DNA of 64,000 bases from Streptomyces sp. TBY4 (GTDB taxonomy: Bacteria; Actinomycetota; Actinomycetes; Streptomycetales; Streptomycetaceae). The notes under the pieces were generated by a model. It worked only from the letters and a program-made list of their open reading frames with translations, was not told the origin of the DNA and made no database searches. The stretch is from contig NZ_JANAVF010000026.1 of assembly GCF_024213195.1 (NCBI RefSeq), forward strand, positions 1-64,000, given 5' to 3'. A program made the position numbers and the translations under genes. This document shows, in pieces, positions 52,380 to 62,100 of this stretch (position 1 is the first letter of the stretch; every line of letters begins with the position of its first letter).

Positions 52380-55358
52380 TTACATCCGGTGTACGCCCGG
52401 TTCCGGCAGGCCCTCCGCCAGTACCTCCGCCAGGTGGCGGGCCCGGCCGCCGGCCAGCTGCGCGATCTGGGTCCGGCAGGAGAACCCGTCCGCCAGCACC
52501 TCCGTACCCGGCGCGGCGGCCCGCAGCGACGGCAGGAGCTGTTCCTCGGCGCAGGCCACGGAGACCTCGTGGTGCCCGGGCTCGAAGCCGAAGTTGCCCG
52601 CGAGGCCGCAGCAGCCGCCGCTGAGCCCTCCCGTCAGCCCGGCGCGCTCGCGCAGCCGCCGGTCGGGGCCGTCGCCGAGGACGGCGTGCTGGTGGCAGTG
52701 GGTCTGGCCGGCGACCGGCCGGTCCAGGCGGGGCGGCTGCCAGTCGGGGGCGTACTCCTCCAGGGTCTCGGCGAAGGTTCGGACGGCCGCTGCGAGGCGG
52801 GGTGCGCGGGGGTCCTCCGGGAGCAGAGCGGGCAGATCGGTGCGCAGCGCTGCCGCGCAGCTCGGTTCGAGGACGGTGACGGGCCCCTGCGGGTCGCCTA
52901 CGGCGTCCAGGGTGCGGCGGAGCACCCTGCGGGCGGTGTCCAGGCGGCCCGTGGAGATGTACGTCAGCCCGCAGCACACCCGGCCCGGCTGCACCACGGG
53001 CTCCAGGCCGGCGGCCCGCAGCACCCGCACGGCGGCGTGGCCGGCCTCGGGAGCGAGGTACTCCGTGAACGTGTCGGGCCACACCGTGACGACTGTCCCG
53101 GGCGTGCCCTGCGGGCGGCCGTCCCCTACCCGCCCTTCCACCGTTCCCCGGGCGCCGCCCGGACCCGTTCCCGGGGGCCAGCCCCCGGACCCCCGCGCCT
53201 CAAACGCCGGAGGGGCTGGGTTTTCGCCGGAGGCGGCCGAATCCAGCCCCGCCGGCGTTTGAGGCGCGGGGTCCGGGGCGGAGCCCCGGGAGGGGTCCGG
53301 GCGCAGCCCGGGGAACGGGCGAAGGGCGGGTAGGGGACCTCCCCCCGCGGAGCGGGATGCCGCGCGCCACGCACGCGTGAACGGGGTCCGGGCCACCCGG
53401 GGCAGGGCCCGGGCCCGCTCCAGGCCCGGGATGCGGAGGACGCGGGACACCAGGTTCAGGGGCCCGGCCAGCCGCAGCCCGGCGATCAGGCGGAGCCAGA
53501 ACGGCAGCCCGCCCAGGGCGTAGTGGGACAGCGGCCGCAGCCGGCCCGCCCAGTGGCGGTGGAGGAACTCCGCCTTGTAGGCGGCCATGTCCACCCCCAC
53601 CGGGCAGTCGCTGCGGCACCCCTTGCAGCCGAGGCACAGATCCAGCGCCCCGGCGACCTCCGCCGACCGCCAGCCGTCCCGCAGCACCTCCCCCGCCAGC
53701 ATCTCGTGCAGCAGCCGCGCCCGCCCCCGCGTGGAGTGGCGTTCCTCCCCCGTGGCCCGGTACGACGGGCACATCACCCCCGGGCCCCCGACCTCCGTCG
53801 ACCGGCACTTCGCGACGCCGACGCACCGCGCCACCTCCCCCGCGAAGGGCAGGCTCGGCAGCACCGCGAAGCGGAGGTTCTCGTCGAGCCGTGCCGGGCG
53901 GACGAGGATGCCGGGGTTCATGCCGCCCGCCGGGTCCCAGACCCGCTTGGCGGACTCGAAGAGATCGATCACCGAAGGCCCGTACATCCGCGGCAGCAGC
54001 TCCGCCCGCGCCTGCCCGTCCCCGTGCTCCCCGGACAGGGAGCCGCCGTGCGCTACGACCAGGTCGGCGAGGTCGTAGGAGAAGGCGCGGAAGCGGGCCA
54101 CGCCCTCCGGCGTCACCAGGTCGAAGTCGATCCGTACGTGCACGCAGCCCTCGCCGAAGTGGCCGTACGGGGATCCGCGCAGCCCGTGCTGCGCCAGCAG
54201 GGCCCGGAATTCCGGCAGGTAGGCGCCGAGCCGGGCGGGCGGTACCGCGCAGTCCTCCCAGCCCGGCCAGGCCATGGTGCCGTCGGGCATCCGGGTCGCC
54301 GTGCCCGCCGCGTCCTCGCGGATCCGCCACAGGGCGCGCTGCGCCGCCGGGTCGGTGAGGAGGAGGGCGTCGACGGCGTCGGAGGCACGGATCAGGGCCC
54401 GTGCCGCGCCCTCGTCGCGCATCTCCGCGAACAGCCAGGCCCCGCCCCGGGGCAGGCCGGAGGCGGCATCGCCCACGAGGTCGGCCGCCATCCCCTCCAC
54501 CGTCAGCGGCCCGTACCCGAGCAGCCCCGCCGCGGCCTGCGCGGCCGCGCTCTCGTCGGCGTACCCGAGCACGGCCAGCGCGGGGGCGGCGGGCAGTTCC
54601 ACCAGCCGTACCGCCGCCTCGGTGACCACCCCGAGCGTGCCCTCGCTCCCGCAGAAGGCCCGGGCCACCTGCACGCCCCGCTCGGGGAGCAGCGCGTCCA
54701 GTCCGCCGTAGCCGGAGATCCGCCGCGAGAAGCCGCCGGCCATGCCGGTGCGCAGGACGGCCAGGTTCGCCGAGACCAGCTCCCGCAGCCCGTCGGGGGC
54801 GCCCTCCCAGCCGGTGCCGAGCCGGTGGGCGGAGCCGCCGTACGTGGTCACCGCCAGCTCGGCGACGTTGTCGGCGGTGGTGCCCCAGGCCACGGAGTGG
54901 GCCCCGCAGGCGTTGTTGCCGATCATCCCGCCGAGGGTGCAGCGGGAGTGCGTGGAGGGGTCCGGCCCGAAGGTCAGCCCGTGCGGGCGGGCCGCGTCCC
55001 GGAGCCGGTCGAGGACCAGGCCGGGCTGGACGACGGCGGTGCGGGCGGCCGGGTCCAGGGAGACGAGGGAGTCCATGTGGCGGGTGAGGTCCAGCACCAC
55101 GCCGGTCCCGGTGGCCTGGCCTGCGATGGAGGTGCCGCCGCCGCGCGGGACGACCGGGACCCCGGCCTCCGCGCACACCGCGAGGGCGGCGGCCACGTCC
55201 TCGGCGTCGCGCGGGGCGACCACGCCGACGGGGACGCGGCGGTAGTTCGAGGCGTCCATCGTCATCAAAGCCCGGGCGGCGGCGCCGAAGTCGACCTCTC
55301 CGCGCAGGTTCTTCCGCAGGGTCCGTTCGAGTTCTTCGCGTTCACCGGGTGAGGTCAC
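52380..55358 (-). CDS. FAD-binding oxidase fused to Fe-S (GlpC-like) domain, with in-frame repeat insertion
   Basis: A 992-residue D-lactate/glycolate-dehydrogenase-like fusion. FAD-binding_4 covers about residues 45-190 (VPVVPRGGGTSIAGQATGTGVVLD), and the FAD-oxidase C domain reaches to about 480 (HVRIDFDLVTPEG, SGEHGDGQARAELLPRMYG). A ferredoxin-type cluster region includes CVGVAKCRSTEVGG and CLGCKGCRSDCPVG, and CCG-type cysteine motifs follow (RVCCGLTYI, SGGCCGLAGNFGFE). About 75 Pro/Gly-rich residues between the Fe-S and CCG parts are encoded by the repeat at 53121-53338. The frame remains open. It probably oxidises a 2-hydroxyacid and passes electrons to the respiratory chain. Start GTG 55358. 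Confidence 0.9.
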   Translation of the reverse strand: MTSPGEREELERTLRKNLRGEVDFGAAARALMTMDASNYRRVPVGVVAPRDAEDVAAALAVCAEAGVPVVPRGGGTSIAGQATGTGVVLDLTRHMDSLVSLDPAARTAVVQPGLVLDRLRDAARPHGLTFGPDPSTHSRCTLGGMIGNNACGAHSVAWGTTADNVAELAVTTYGGSAHRLGTGWEGAPDGLRELVSANLAVLRTGMAGGFSRRISGYGGLDALLPERGVQVARAFCGSEGTLGVVTEAAVRLVELPAAPALAVLGYADESAAAQAAAGLLGYGPLTVEGMAADLVGDAASGLPRGGAWLFAEMRDEGAARALIRASDAVDALLLTDPAAQRALWRIREDAAGTATRMPDGTMAWPGWEDCAVPPARLGAYLPEFRALLAQHGLRGSPYGHFGEGCVHVRIDFDLVTPEGVARFRAFSYDLADLVVAHGGSLSGEHGDGQARAELLPRMYGPSVIDLFESAKRVWDPAGGMNPGILVRPARLDENLRFAVLPSLPFAGEVARCVGVAKCRSTEVGGPGVMCPSYRATGEERHSTRGRARLLHEMLAGEVLRDGWRSAEVAGALDLCLGCKGCRSDCPVGVDMAAYKAEFLHRHWAGRLRPLSHYALGGLPFWLRLIAGLRLAGPLNLVSRVLRIPGLERARALPRVARTPFTRAWRAASRSAGGGPLPALRPFPGLRPDPSRGSAPDPAPQTPAGLDSAASGENPAPPAFEARGSGGWPPGTGPGGARGTVEGRVGDGRPQGTPGTVVTVWPDTFTEYLAPEAGHAAVRVLRAAGLEPVVQPGRVCCGLTYISTGRLDTARRVLRRTLDAVGDPQGPVTVLEPSCAAALRTDLPALLPEDPRAPRLAAAVRTFAETLEEYAPDWQPPRLDRPVAGQTHCHQHAVLGDGPDRRLRERAGLTGGLSGGCCGLAGNFGFEPGHHEVSVACAEEQLLPSLRAAAPGTEVLADGFSCRTQIAQLAGGRARHLAEVLAEGLPEPGVHRM
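53121..53338. repeat. Palindromic repeat element inside the FAD/Fe-S oxidase gene
   Basis: A 218-bp element with exact 18-bp inverted ends: GTCCCCTACCCGCCCTTC at 53121-53138 and its complement at 53321-53338. Further pairing runs to about 45 bp, and there is an internal second inverted pair (CTCAAACGCCGG near 53199 versus CCGGCGTTTGAG near 53252). It adds coding residues without a stop. Confidence 0.88.
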
Positions 55359-55477
55359 GACGGACAGCGTCCCACCGGCTCCCGGCCACCGGCTCCCGGC
55401 CGCTCCGAGCAGCTCCCGGCTCTACGCGCGTCATCTCATCGGGTGGACGCGGCTCCAAGGCGTGGACCCGGACCGGA

Positions 55478-55483
55478 TACGCT
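55478..55483 (+). promoter_or_regulatory. -10 box for a possibly leaderless serC transcript
   Basis: TACGCT lies 6 nt before GTG 55490. This spacing would put the RNA start at the start codon. No ribosome site is present before the GTG, which agrees. Confidence 0.4.
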
Positions 55484-55489
55484 CCGCTT

Positions 55490-56608
55490 GTGGCCGAGAT
55501 CCAGATTCCCGCTGACATCAAGCCCGCCGACGGACGCTTCGGCGCGGGCCCCTCCAAGGTGCGGACCGAGGCGCTGGACGCCCTCGCCGCCACCGGTACC
55601 TCCCTGCTCGGAACCTCCCACCGCCAGGCTCCGGTCAAGAACCTGGTCGGATCGGTTCGCCAGGGCCTCCGGGACCTCTTCTCCCTCCCCGAGGGCTACG
55701 AGGTGATCCTGGGCAACGGCGGCTCCACCGCCTTCTGGGACATCGCGACCGCCGGTCTCATCGAGCGGAAGTCGCAGCACCTCACCTTCGGTGAGTTCTC
55801 CTCCAAGTTCGCCAGCGCCGCGAAGTCCGCGCCGTGGCTGGACGCCCCGTCGGTGATCTCCTCCGACCCGGGCACCCACCCGGACCCGGTGGCCGAGGCG
55901 GGCGTGGACGTGTACGCGTACACCCACAACGAGACCTCGACGGGTGTCGCGGCGCCGATCAAGCGCGTCGCGGGCGCCGACGAGGGTTCCCTCGTCCTGG
56001 TGGACGCGACCTCGGGCGCCGGCGGTCTGCCGGTGGACATCACCGAGACCGACGTCTACTACTTCGCCCCGCAGAAGTCCTTCGCCTCCGACGGCGGCCT
56101 GTGGCTGGCGGCGTTCTCCCCGGCGGCCCTGGAGCGCGCGGCCCGCGTGCACGCCTCGGGCCGGCACATCCCGGAGTTCTTCTCGCTGCCGACGGCGATC
56201 GACAACTCCCTGAAGAACCAGACGTACAACACCCCGGCGCTCTCCACCCTCTTCCTGCTGGACCAGCAGCTGGAGTGGATGAACAGCCAGGGCGGTCTGG
56301 AGTTCACGACCGGCCGTACGTCGGCCAGCGCGGCCCACCTGTACGGCTGGGCCGAGGCGTCGAAGTACGCCAGCCCGTTCGTCGTGGACGCCGCCAAGCG
56401 CTCGGCCGTCATCGGCACGATCGACTTCTCGGACGACATCGACGCGGCCGCGGTCGCCAAGGTGCTGCGCGCCAACGGCATCGTGGACACCGAGCCCTAC
56501 CGCAAGCTCGGCCGCAACCAGCTCCGCATCGCGATGTTCCCGTCGATCGACCCGGCGGACGTGCAGGCGCTCACCGCCTGCGTGGACTACGTGATCGAAG
56601 CCCTCTGA
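55490..56608 (+). CDS. serC: Phosphoserine aminotransferase
   Basis: A 372-residue PLP enzyme of the actinobacterial SerC type, converting 3-phosphohydroxypyruvate and glutamate to phosphoserine. GRFGAGPSKVRTEALDAL and LGTSHRQAPVK are at the N-terminus, and LGNGGSTAFWD lies near residue 75. YFAPQKSFASDGGLW holds the PLP lysine, and PYRKLGRNQLRIAMFPSID the C-terminal domain. GTG 55490 follows no Shine-Dalgarno and may be leaderless. The strong hairpin at 56633 ends it. It is divergent from the FAD/Fe-S oxidase gene. Confidence 0.95.
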   Translation: MAEIQIPADIKPADGRFGAGPSKVRTEALDALAATGTSLLGTSHRQAPVKNLVGSVRQGLRDLFSLPEGYEVILGNGGSTAFWDIATAGLIERKSQHLTFGEFSSKFASAAKSAPWLDAPSVISSDPGTHPDPVAEAGVDVYAYTHNETSTGVAAPIKRVAGADEGSLVLVDATSGAGGLPVDITETDVYYFAPQKSFASDGGLWLAAFSPAALERAARVHASGRHIPEFFSLPTAIDNSLKNQTYNTPALSTLFLLDQQLEWMNSQGGLEFTTGRTSASAAHLYGWAEASKYASPFVVDAAKRSAVIGTIDFSDDIDAAAVAKVLRANGIVDTEPYRKLGRNQLRIAMFPSIDPADVQALTACVDYVIEAL

Positions 56609-56632
56609 CCGAGCCCGACCGACACGCTCCGG

Positions 56633-56663
56633 AGCCCCCGGTGACATTTCGTCACCGGGGGCT
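56633..56663 (+). terminator. serC intrinsic terminator
   Basis: Perfect 13-bp arms AGCCCCCGGTGAC and GTCACCGGGGGCT around ATTTC, followed by TCTTC. Confidence 0.9.
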
Positions 56664-56690
56664 TCTTCATGGCCGATCGCCCGCCCGAAG

Positions 56691-56734
56691 CAGTCCTGAG
56701 CCAGTCCTGAGCCAGTCCTGAACGAGCCCTGAAG
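56691..56734. repeat. 11-bp direct repeats, possible OmpR/PhoP-type binding array
   Basis: CAGTCCTGAGC at 56691 and 56702, CAGTCCTGAAC at 56713 and the weaker GAGCCCTGAAG at 56724. An exact 11-bp period is the spacing used by PhoP/OmpR-type and SARP activators. The reverse strand reads GYTCAGGACTG, partly like a PHO box (GTTCACC). Confidence 0.45.
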
Positions 56735-56963
56735 GCCCGGGCCCGCAGCCCGCCCCGGAACCCCGGGACCTTGGTCCCAAAAATCGGGGCAAAGGACCAG
56801 CAAACAGGAGATCCACACCACCTCCGCCGCCTGCGGTTTTACGCCCCGGGACCTTCGGCAGGGGCCCCTCCCGACCCCTCCGAGGGGCGCAACCAACCGC
56901 CCCAGGATGTCCCTCATGTCTGGTGTGCCGGGAACGAACCCCGGCCCGTTCAGGAGGAACCCC

Positions 56964-57770
56964 ATGCGCAAGGCACTTACCTTCTCGGCGATCGCCCTCG
57001 CCTCGTCTATGGCCCTGGCCGTCCCGACCGCCGCGTTCGCCGCCGACTCCACGTCGACCGCCCACAGCGCCAGCGCCAGCGCCGAGGCGGCCCCGGTGGC
57101 CCTGAAGATCTCCCCCTCCACCGCCAAGCCGGGCGACTCCGTCCAGATGTCGATGGAGGTCCCGGACGGCTCGACGAACCTGTCGATCTCCTCCGAGGCT
57201 CTGAACAACGTCAAGATGACCGACGGCCGCGGCGCCACCGCGACGGTCGCCAAGGTCGCCGACGGCAACTACGGGGTCTCCCTCACCGGATCGGGCCCCG
57301 ACGGCCACAAGCTCCAGGCCACCGCCCAGATCACGGTCAAGGACGGCAAGCCCACCCCGAAGCCGACCCCGACCCCGAGCGCCTCGACGCTGAGCCTGTC
57401 CCAGGACCACGGCAAGCCGGGCGACAAGATCCAGGTCACCATCAAGACGGCGCCGAACGAGAAGAGCGCCTTCATCAAGTCCGACGCCTTCGGCGGCCAG
57501 GTCAACCTGAAGAACGACGGCAAGGGCGTCTGGACCGGCACCGCGGTCGTCGCCAAGGACGTCAAGACCGGCTACTACGGCGTCGACGCCTTCGCGGGCG
57601 GCAAGAAGTTCGACACCGTCAAGTTCTCCACCGACGCCACCGGCCCGGTCACCCCGAAGCCGAAGCCGGCCCCGCTCGACCCGAGCCAGCACAAGACCCC
57701 CAAGGGTTCCGTGAACACCGGCCAGGCCCCCATCGGCTGGGTCCCCTCGGACGCGGCCGACAATGGCTGA
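56964..57770 (+). CDS. Secreted protein with two Ig-like repeats
   Basis: A 268-residue exported protein. The signal peptide MRKALTFSAIALASSMALAVP ends at about AFA-AD (residue 28). Two beta-sandwich-like repeats follow (KISPSTAKPGDSVQMSMEV near 50 and LSQDHGKPGDKIQVTIKT near 150), separated by the PTPKPTPTP linker, and the tail ends PLDPSQHKTPKGSVNTGQAP. There is no LPxTG motif or C-terminal membrane anchor. AGGAGGAAC precedes ATG 56964, so the longer frame from 56907 is not used. It overlaps the sortase gene by 8 bp, so the two products probably act together. Confidence 0.87.
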   Translation: MRKALTFSAIALASSMALAVPTAAFAADSTSTAHSASASAEAAPVALKISPSTAKPGDSVQMSMEVPDGSTNLSISSEALNNVKMTDGRGATATVAKVADGNYGVSLTGSGPDGHKLQATAQITVKDGKPTPKPTPTPSASTLSLSQDHGKPGDKIQVTIKTAPNEKSAFIKSDAFGGQVNLKNDGKGVWTGTAVVAKDVKTGYYGVDAFAGGKKFDTVKFSTDATGPVTPKPKPAPLDPSQHKTPKGSVNTGQAPIGWVPSDAADNG

Positions 57771-58404
57771 GCGCTCCACCCGGGAACACGCCCCCCGCCG
57801 GAGCGGCCGCGCCCTGCGCGTGGCCGCCCTGGCGGGCGCCGCCGGCCTCACGGCCTTCCTGATCACTTCCTGCTCCTCCGGCGGTGACGCCGGCACCGCG
57901 GCCAAGAACAACCCGGCCGCCGCCAAGAACGCCTCCGTGCTGAGCGCCTCCGTCCCGGACCGGATCGTGATCCCGGACATCAAGGTCGACGCCCCGCTCG
58001 ACACCGTCGGACTCGACGCCCAGGGCGTCATGCAGGAGCCCGACTTCGCCAAGCCCAAGGACGCGGCCTGGTACAAGGACGGCCCGACCCCCGGGGAGAA
58101 GGGCGCGGCCGCCATCGTCGGGCACATGGACACCCCGCAGGTGCCCGAGGCCGTCTTCTACAACCTCAAGAAGCTGAAGAAGGACGAGAAGATCGAGGTC
58201 CACCGGGACGACGGCTCCACCGCCGTCTTCTCCGTCGACGAGGTCGACACCTTCAAGAAGGACCAGTTCCCGACCGACAAGGTCTACGGGGACACCCACG
58301 GCAAGGCCGAACTCCGCGTCATCACCTGCGGCGGCGACCTCACCAAGGACCGCCACTGGGACGCCAACGTCGTGGTCTTCGCCCACCTCGTCGGCCAGGA
58401 GTAG
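57763..58404 (+). CDS. Class F sortase with lipoprotein-like signal
   Basis: A 213-residue sortase-fold transpeptidase. The catalytic triad is H121 (VGHMDT), C189 (RVITCGGD) and R197 (KDRHWD). The N-terminus has a hydrophobic helix ending LITSC-S, a fair lipobox with Cys37, so the enzyme may be lipid-anchored instead of held by a transmembrane helix. Residues 40-60 are Ala/Asn/Lys-rich. It is coupled to the secreted Ig-like protein, which has no classical sorting signal. Class F sortases are actinobacterial and few substrates are known. Confidence 0.9.
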   Translation: MAERSTREHAPRRSGRALRVAALAGAAGLTAFLITSCSSGGDAGTAAKNNPAAAKNASVLSASVPDRIVIPDIKVDAPLDTVGLDAQGVMQEPDFAKPKDAAWYKDGPTPGEKGAAAIVGHMDTPQVPEAVFYNLKKLKKDEKIEVHRDDGSTAVFSVDEVDTFKKDQFPTDKVYGDTHGKAELRVITCGGDLTKDRHWDANVVVFAHLVGQE

Positions 58405-58420
58405 GCCCGCCGCCGGATGC

Positions 58421-59005
58421 CTACTTGGCGACGGCGAAGCGCATGAGGGCCTGCTCGTCGCCCGGCTTGATCTTGCCGGTCTGGTTGATGACGTGCAGCT
58501 GCCAGCCGGACCCCTCCCGGACCGCCTTGGCCACGGCGCAGCCGTTGTCGCTGCCGAGGAGGCTCGGCCAAATGTCGGCGACCTGCTGGCTGCTGCCGCC
58601 CGAGGCGTCGTACACCTTGAAGCTGATGTTGCGGGCGCTCTGGAAGGAACTGCCCTTCTTGTACGCGGCGGCGACGAAGACGATGGACGTGACGTTGCCC
58701 GGTATCCGGGCGAACTCCACGGTCACCGTCTCGTCGTCGCCGTCGCCGTGCCCGGTCTGGTTGTCCCCGCTGTGGAGCAGCGAGCCGTTGCCCATCGGGT
58801 CCAGGGAGTCGAGGCCGGCGAGGCGGACCGGGTCCGCGCCCTGCATCGCGATCGCGATCAGGTCCAGGTCGGTCCCGACCTTCCGCTTGAGCTTGCCCAG
58901 GAGGCCACCGCTGCTGCCCACGGTCGGGTCCCACGAGACGCCGATGGACAGATGGGTTACGCCGCCCAGGTCCGCAGGGCCGTCTTCCTTGGTGAGCGTG
59001 ATCAT
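58421..59005 (-). CDS. TerD-family stress protein
   Basis: A 194-residue TerD-fold protein with the Ca-binding-type blocks LSIGVSWDPTVG, TDLDLIAIAMQG, NQTGHGDGDDETVTVEFARIP and FVAAAYKKGSSFQSARNISFKVYD. TerD proteins bind calcium and are linked to tellurite and general stress resistance; Streptomyces have many paralogues. ATG 59005 has GAGG 9 nt upstream. It is convergent with the sortase gene (16 bp). Confidence 0.93.
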   Translation of the reverse strand: MITLTKEDGPADLGGVTHLSIGVSWDPTVGSSGGLLGKLKRKVGTDLDLIAIAMQGADPVRLAGLDSLDPMGNGSLLHSGDNQTGHGDGDDETVTVEFARIPGNVTSIVFVAAAYKKGSSFQSARNISFKVYDASGGSSQQVADIWPSLLGSDNGCAVAKAVREGSGWQLHVINQTGKIKPGDEQALMRFAVAK

Positions 59006-59172
59006 GCGCAATCCTCACAAATAGCAGAGCGATACCGACTCCTTGAGTCTGCCTGAAGCCGGTTCGTTTGCGGAGGCGCTCGACGCACGCGATACCTTCA
59101 GGGCCTCGGCGTCCGGCATTTCCCGGATGCCGTACGGCTCGGTTGAGCGCGGTACATCTTGGAGGCAGCAGC

Positions 59173-62100
59173 GTGAGCGTGCGAGTGACGGCGGCCCCGG
59201 ACGGCGTGGACCCCTTCGGCACGGCCCGGCTGCGGCGCGGGGTGCTCGACGCCTGGGGCGCCGGCCCGGCCCGCTTCCGCGAGGACGCCAACGCCGAGGA
59301 GGACCTGGCCCTCGGCGGCTACCGCGACCGGCTCGTCGTCGAGCTCGCGCAGAACGCCGCCGACGCGGCCGCCCGCGCCGGGGTTCCCGGCCGGCTGCGG
59401 CTCACCCTGCACGCGGGCACCGACCGGCCCGACGGGCACGCGGTGCTCGCCGTCTCCAACACCGGCTCCCCGCTGGACGCGACCGGCGTGGAGTCCCTGT
59501 CCACCCTGCGCGCCTCCGCCAAGCGCGACGACTCCCCCGGCAGCGTCGGCCGCTTCGGCGTCGGCTTCGCCGCCGTCCTGGCCGTCTCCGACGAGCCCGC
59601 CGTCCTCGGCCGGCACGGCGGGGTGCGCTGGTCCCTGGCCGAGGCCCGCGAGCTGGCCCGGGGGGCCGCCGTGGGGAGCTCCGGGCTCGGCGAGGAGCTG
59701 CGCCGCCGCGACGGCCACGTCCCGCTGCTGCGGCTCCCGCTGCCCGCCGAGGGAACGGCGCCCGAGGGGTACGACACCGTCGTGGTCCTCCCGCTGCGCG
59801 ACGCCGCCGCGGAGGAGCTGGCCGGGCGGCTGCTCGCCGCCGTGGACGACGCCCTGCTGCTGACGCTGCCGGGGCTGGCCGAGGTCGTCATCGACACACC
59901 GGCCGGGGGCGTGCGGACGCTGACGCGCCGCGCCGAAGGCCCGTACACCGTCATCGCCGACTCCGCCTCGGACACCAAGCGTTGGCGCACCGTGCGCCAC
60001 TCCGGCCCCATCGAGAAGGCGCTGCTCGCCGACCGGCCCGTCGAGGAACGGCTGCGGCCCGTCTGGGCGGTGTCCTGGTCCGTGCCCGTCGACGCCGAAG
60101 GCGCCCCGGTCCGCCCCGCGACCGCCGCCGTGGTGCACGCGCCGACCCCGACCGACGAACCCCTGGGCATCCCCGCGCTGCTCATCGCGACCCTGCCGCT
60201 GGACACCACCCGCCGTCACCCCGCGCCGGGGCCGCTGACCGACTTCCTCGTGGAGCGCGCGGCCGATGCGTACGCCGAACTCCTGGGCTCCTGGGAGCCG
60301 GTGAGCACCGCGCTCGTGGACCTCGTACCCGGCCCGCTCGGCAAGGGCGAGCTCGACGGGGCCCTGCGCGCCGCCGTCATCGCGCGCCTGCCCCGTACGG
60401 CCTTCCTCGCGCCGGCCGCACCCGCGGAAGATCCCGACGAGCGGGCCGCCCTGCGGCCCTTCGAGGCCGAGGTGGTGGAGGGCGCGGGCGCCGACACCGT
60501 ACGGGTCCTCGCGGAGGTGCTGCCGACCCTGCTCCCGGCCGGGCTGGAGCGCCGCCCCGAACTGCGCACCCTGGGCGTGGGCCGGCTGCCGCTGGGCGAG
60601 GCCATCGAGCGGATCGCCGGCATCGAGCGGACCCCGGAATGGTGGTACCGGCTCTACGACAGCCTCGCCGGGGTCGACCCGGACCGGCTCTCCGGCCTCC
60701 CCGTGCCGCTGGCCGACGGGCGCACCGCGATCGGGCCCCGGCAGCTGCTGCTGCCCGGCGCGGACGCCCCGCGCTCGGGCAGCCCGGAGAGCCTGGCCCG
60801 GCTCGGCCTGCGGGTGGCCCACCCGGACGCCGTGCACCCGCTGCTGGAGAAGCTGGGCGCGCTCCCGGCGAGCCCGCGCGCCGTCCTGACCACCCCGCAG
60901 GTGCGGTCGGCCGTCGCCGCCTCCCTCGACGCCGGGGAGATCTGGGACGAGGACGCCCTCGACCCCGAGGAACTGGCCGACATCGTCCTCGGCCTGGTCC
61001 GCGATGCCGAGCTCTCCCCCGGGGACGAGCCCTGGCTGGGCGCGCTCGCCCTGCCCGACGAGGACGGCGAGCCGACCCCGGCCGGGGAACTCCTGCTGCC
61101 CGGCTCCCCCTTGGCCTCGGTGATCCGCGAGGACGAGATCCCGTACCTGGACGCCGAGCTGGTGGAGCGCTGGGACGAGCGGACCCTCACCGCCGTGGGC
61201 GTCCTCGCCGCCTTCCAGCTGGTCCGCGCCACCGACGTGGTCCTGGACCCGGACGAACTGGAGCCCCGCGACGGGGACTTCGCGGAGCCCGACGACGCCG
61301 GTCTGCTCGACGCCGTCGACGTGTGGTGCGAGGACCTCCTCGACCAGCTCCCCGACACCCCGGTGCCGCCGGTCGCCGTCGAGCTGGTCGCCGTACGGGA
61401 CCTCGACCTGGTCGACGACGACCGCTGGCCCCAGGCTCTGGCCATGCTGGCCCAGCCGCCGCTGCGCGACGCCCTGACCCAGCCCGTGCGGGTGCTGCTC
61501 CCGGACGGCACCACCCGGTCCGTGCGCCCGTACACCGCCTGGTGGCTGCGCGACCACCCGGTCCTGGACGGCCGCCGCCCGGCCGGTCTGCGCGCGGCGG
61601 GCGGCGACCCGCTGCTGGCCGGCCTCTACACCCCGGCGGACGCCACCGGCTTCGAGGACGAGCAGGTCCTGCGGGCGCTCGGCGTACGCACCACCGTGCC
61701 CGCCCTCCTGGAGGAGCCGGGCGGCGCCGCCGAGCTGCTCGGCCGCCTCGCCGACCCGGACCGGGAGGTCACCGGCCGCCAACTGCACGGCCTGTACGGG
61801 GCGCTGGCCGATCTGGACCCCGAGCAGGTCACCCTGCCCGACGAGCTGCGCGCGGTGGTGGACGGCGAGGTGGTCGTGGTCGACGCGCAGGACGCGGTGA
61901 TCGCGGACGCCCCGGACCTCCTGCCGCTCACCACGGGCCTCCCCCTCCTCCCCGTGGCCCCGTCCCGGGCCGCCGACCTGGCGGAGCTGTTCCAGGTCCG
62001 GCGCCTCTCGGAGACCGTCCCGGCGGAGGTGACCACCGACGGCGAGGAGCACGAGGTCCCCGAGTCGGTGCACCAGCTCCTGGGCCCGGCCACCCCGAAG

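Larger units (their letters stand above)
56609..56963. other. 355-bp gap between serC and the secreted-protein operon
   Basis: It holds the serC terminator (56633-56663), three to four 11-bp direct repeats (56691-56734) and a GC-rich leader. No gene is seen. Confidence 0.55.
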
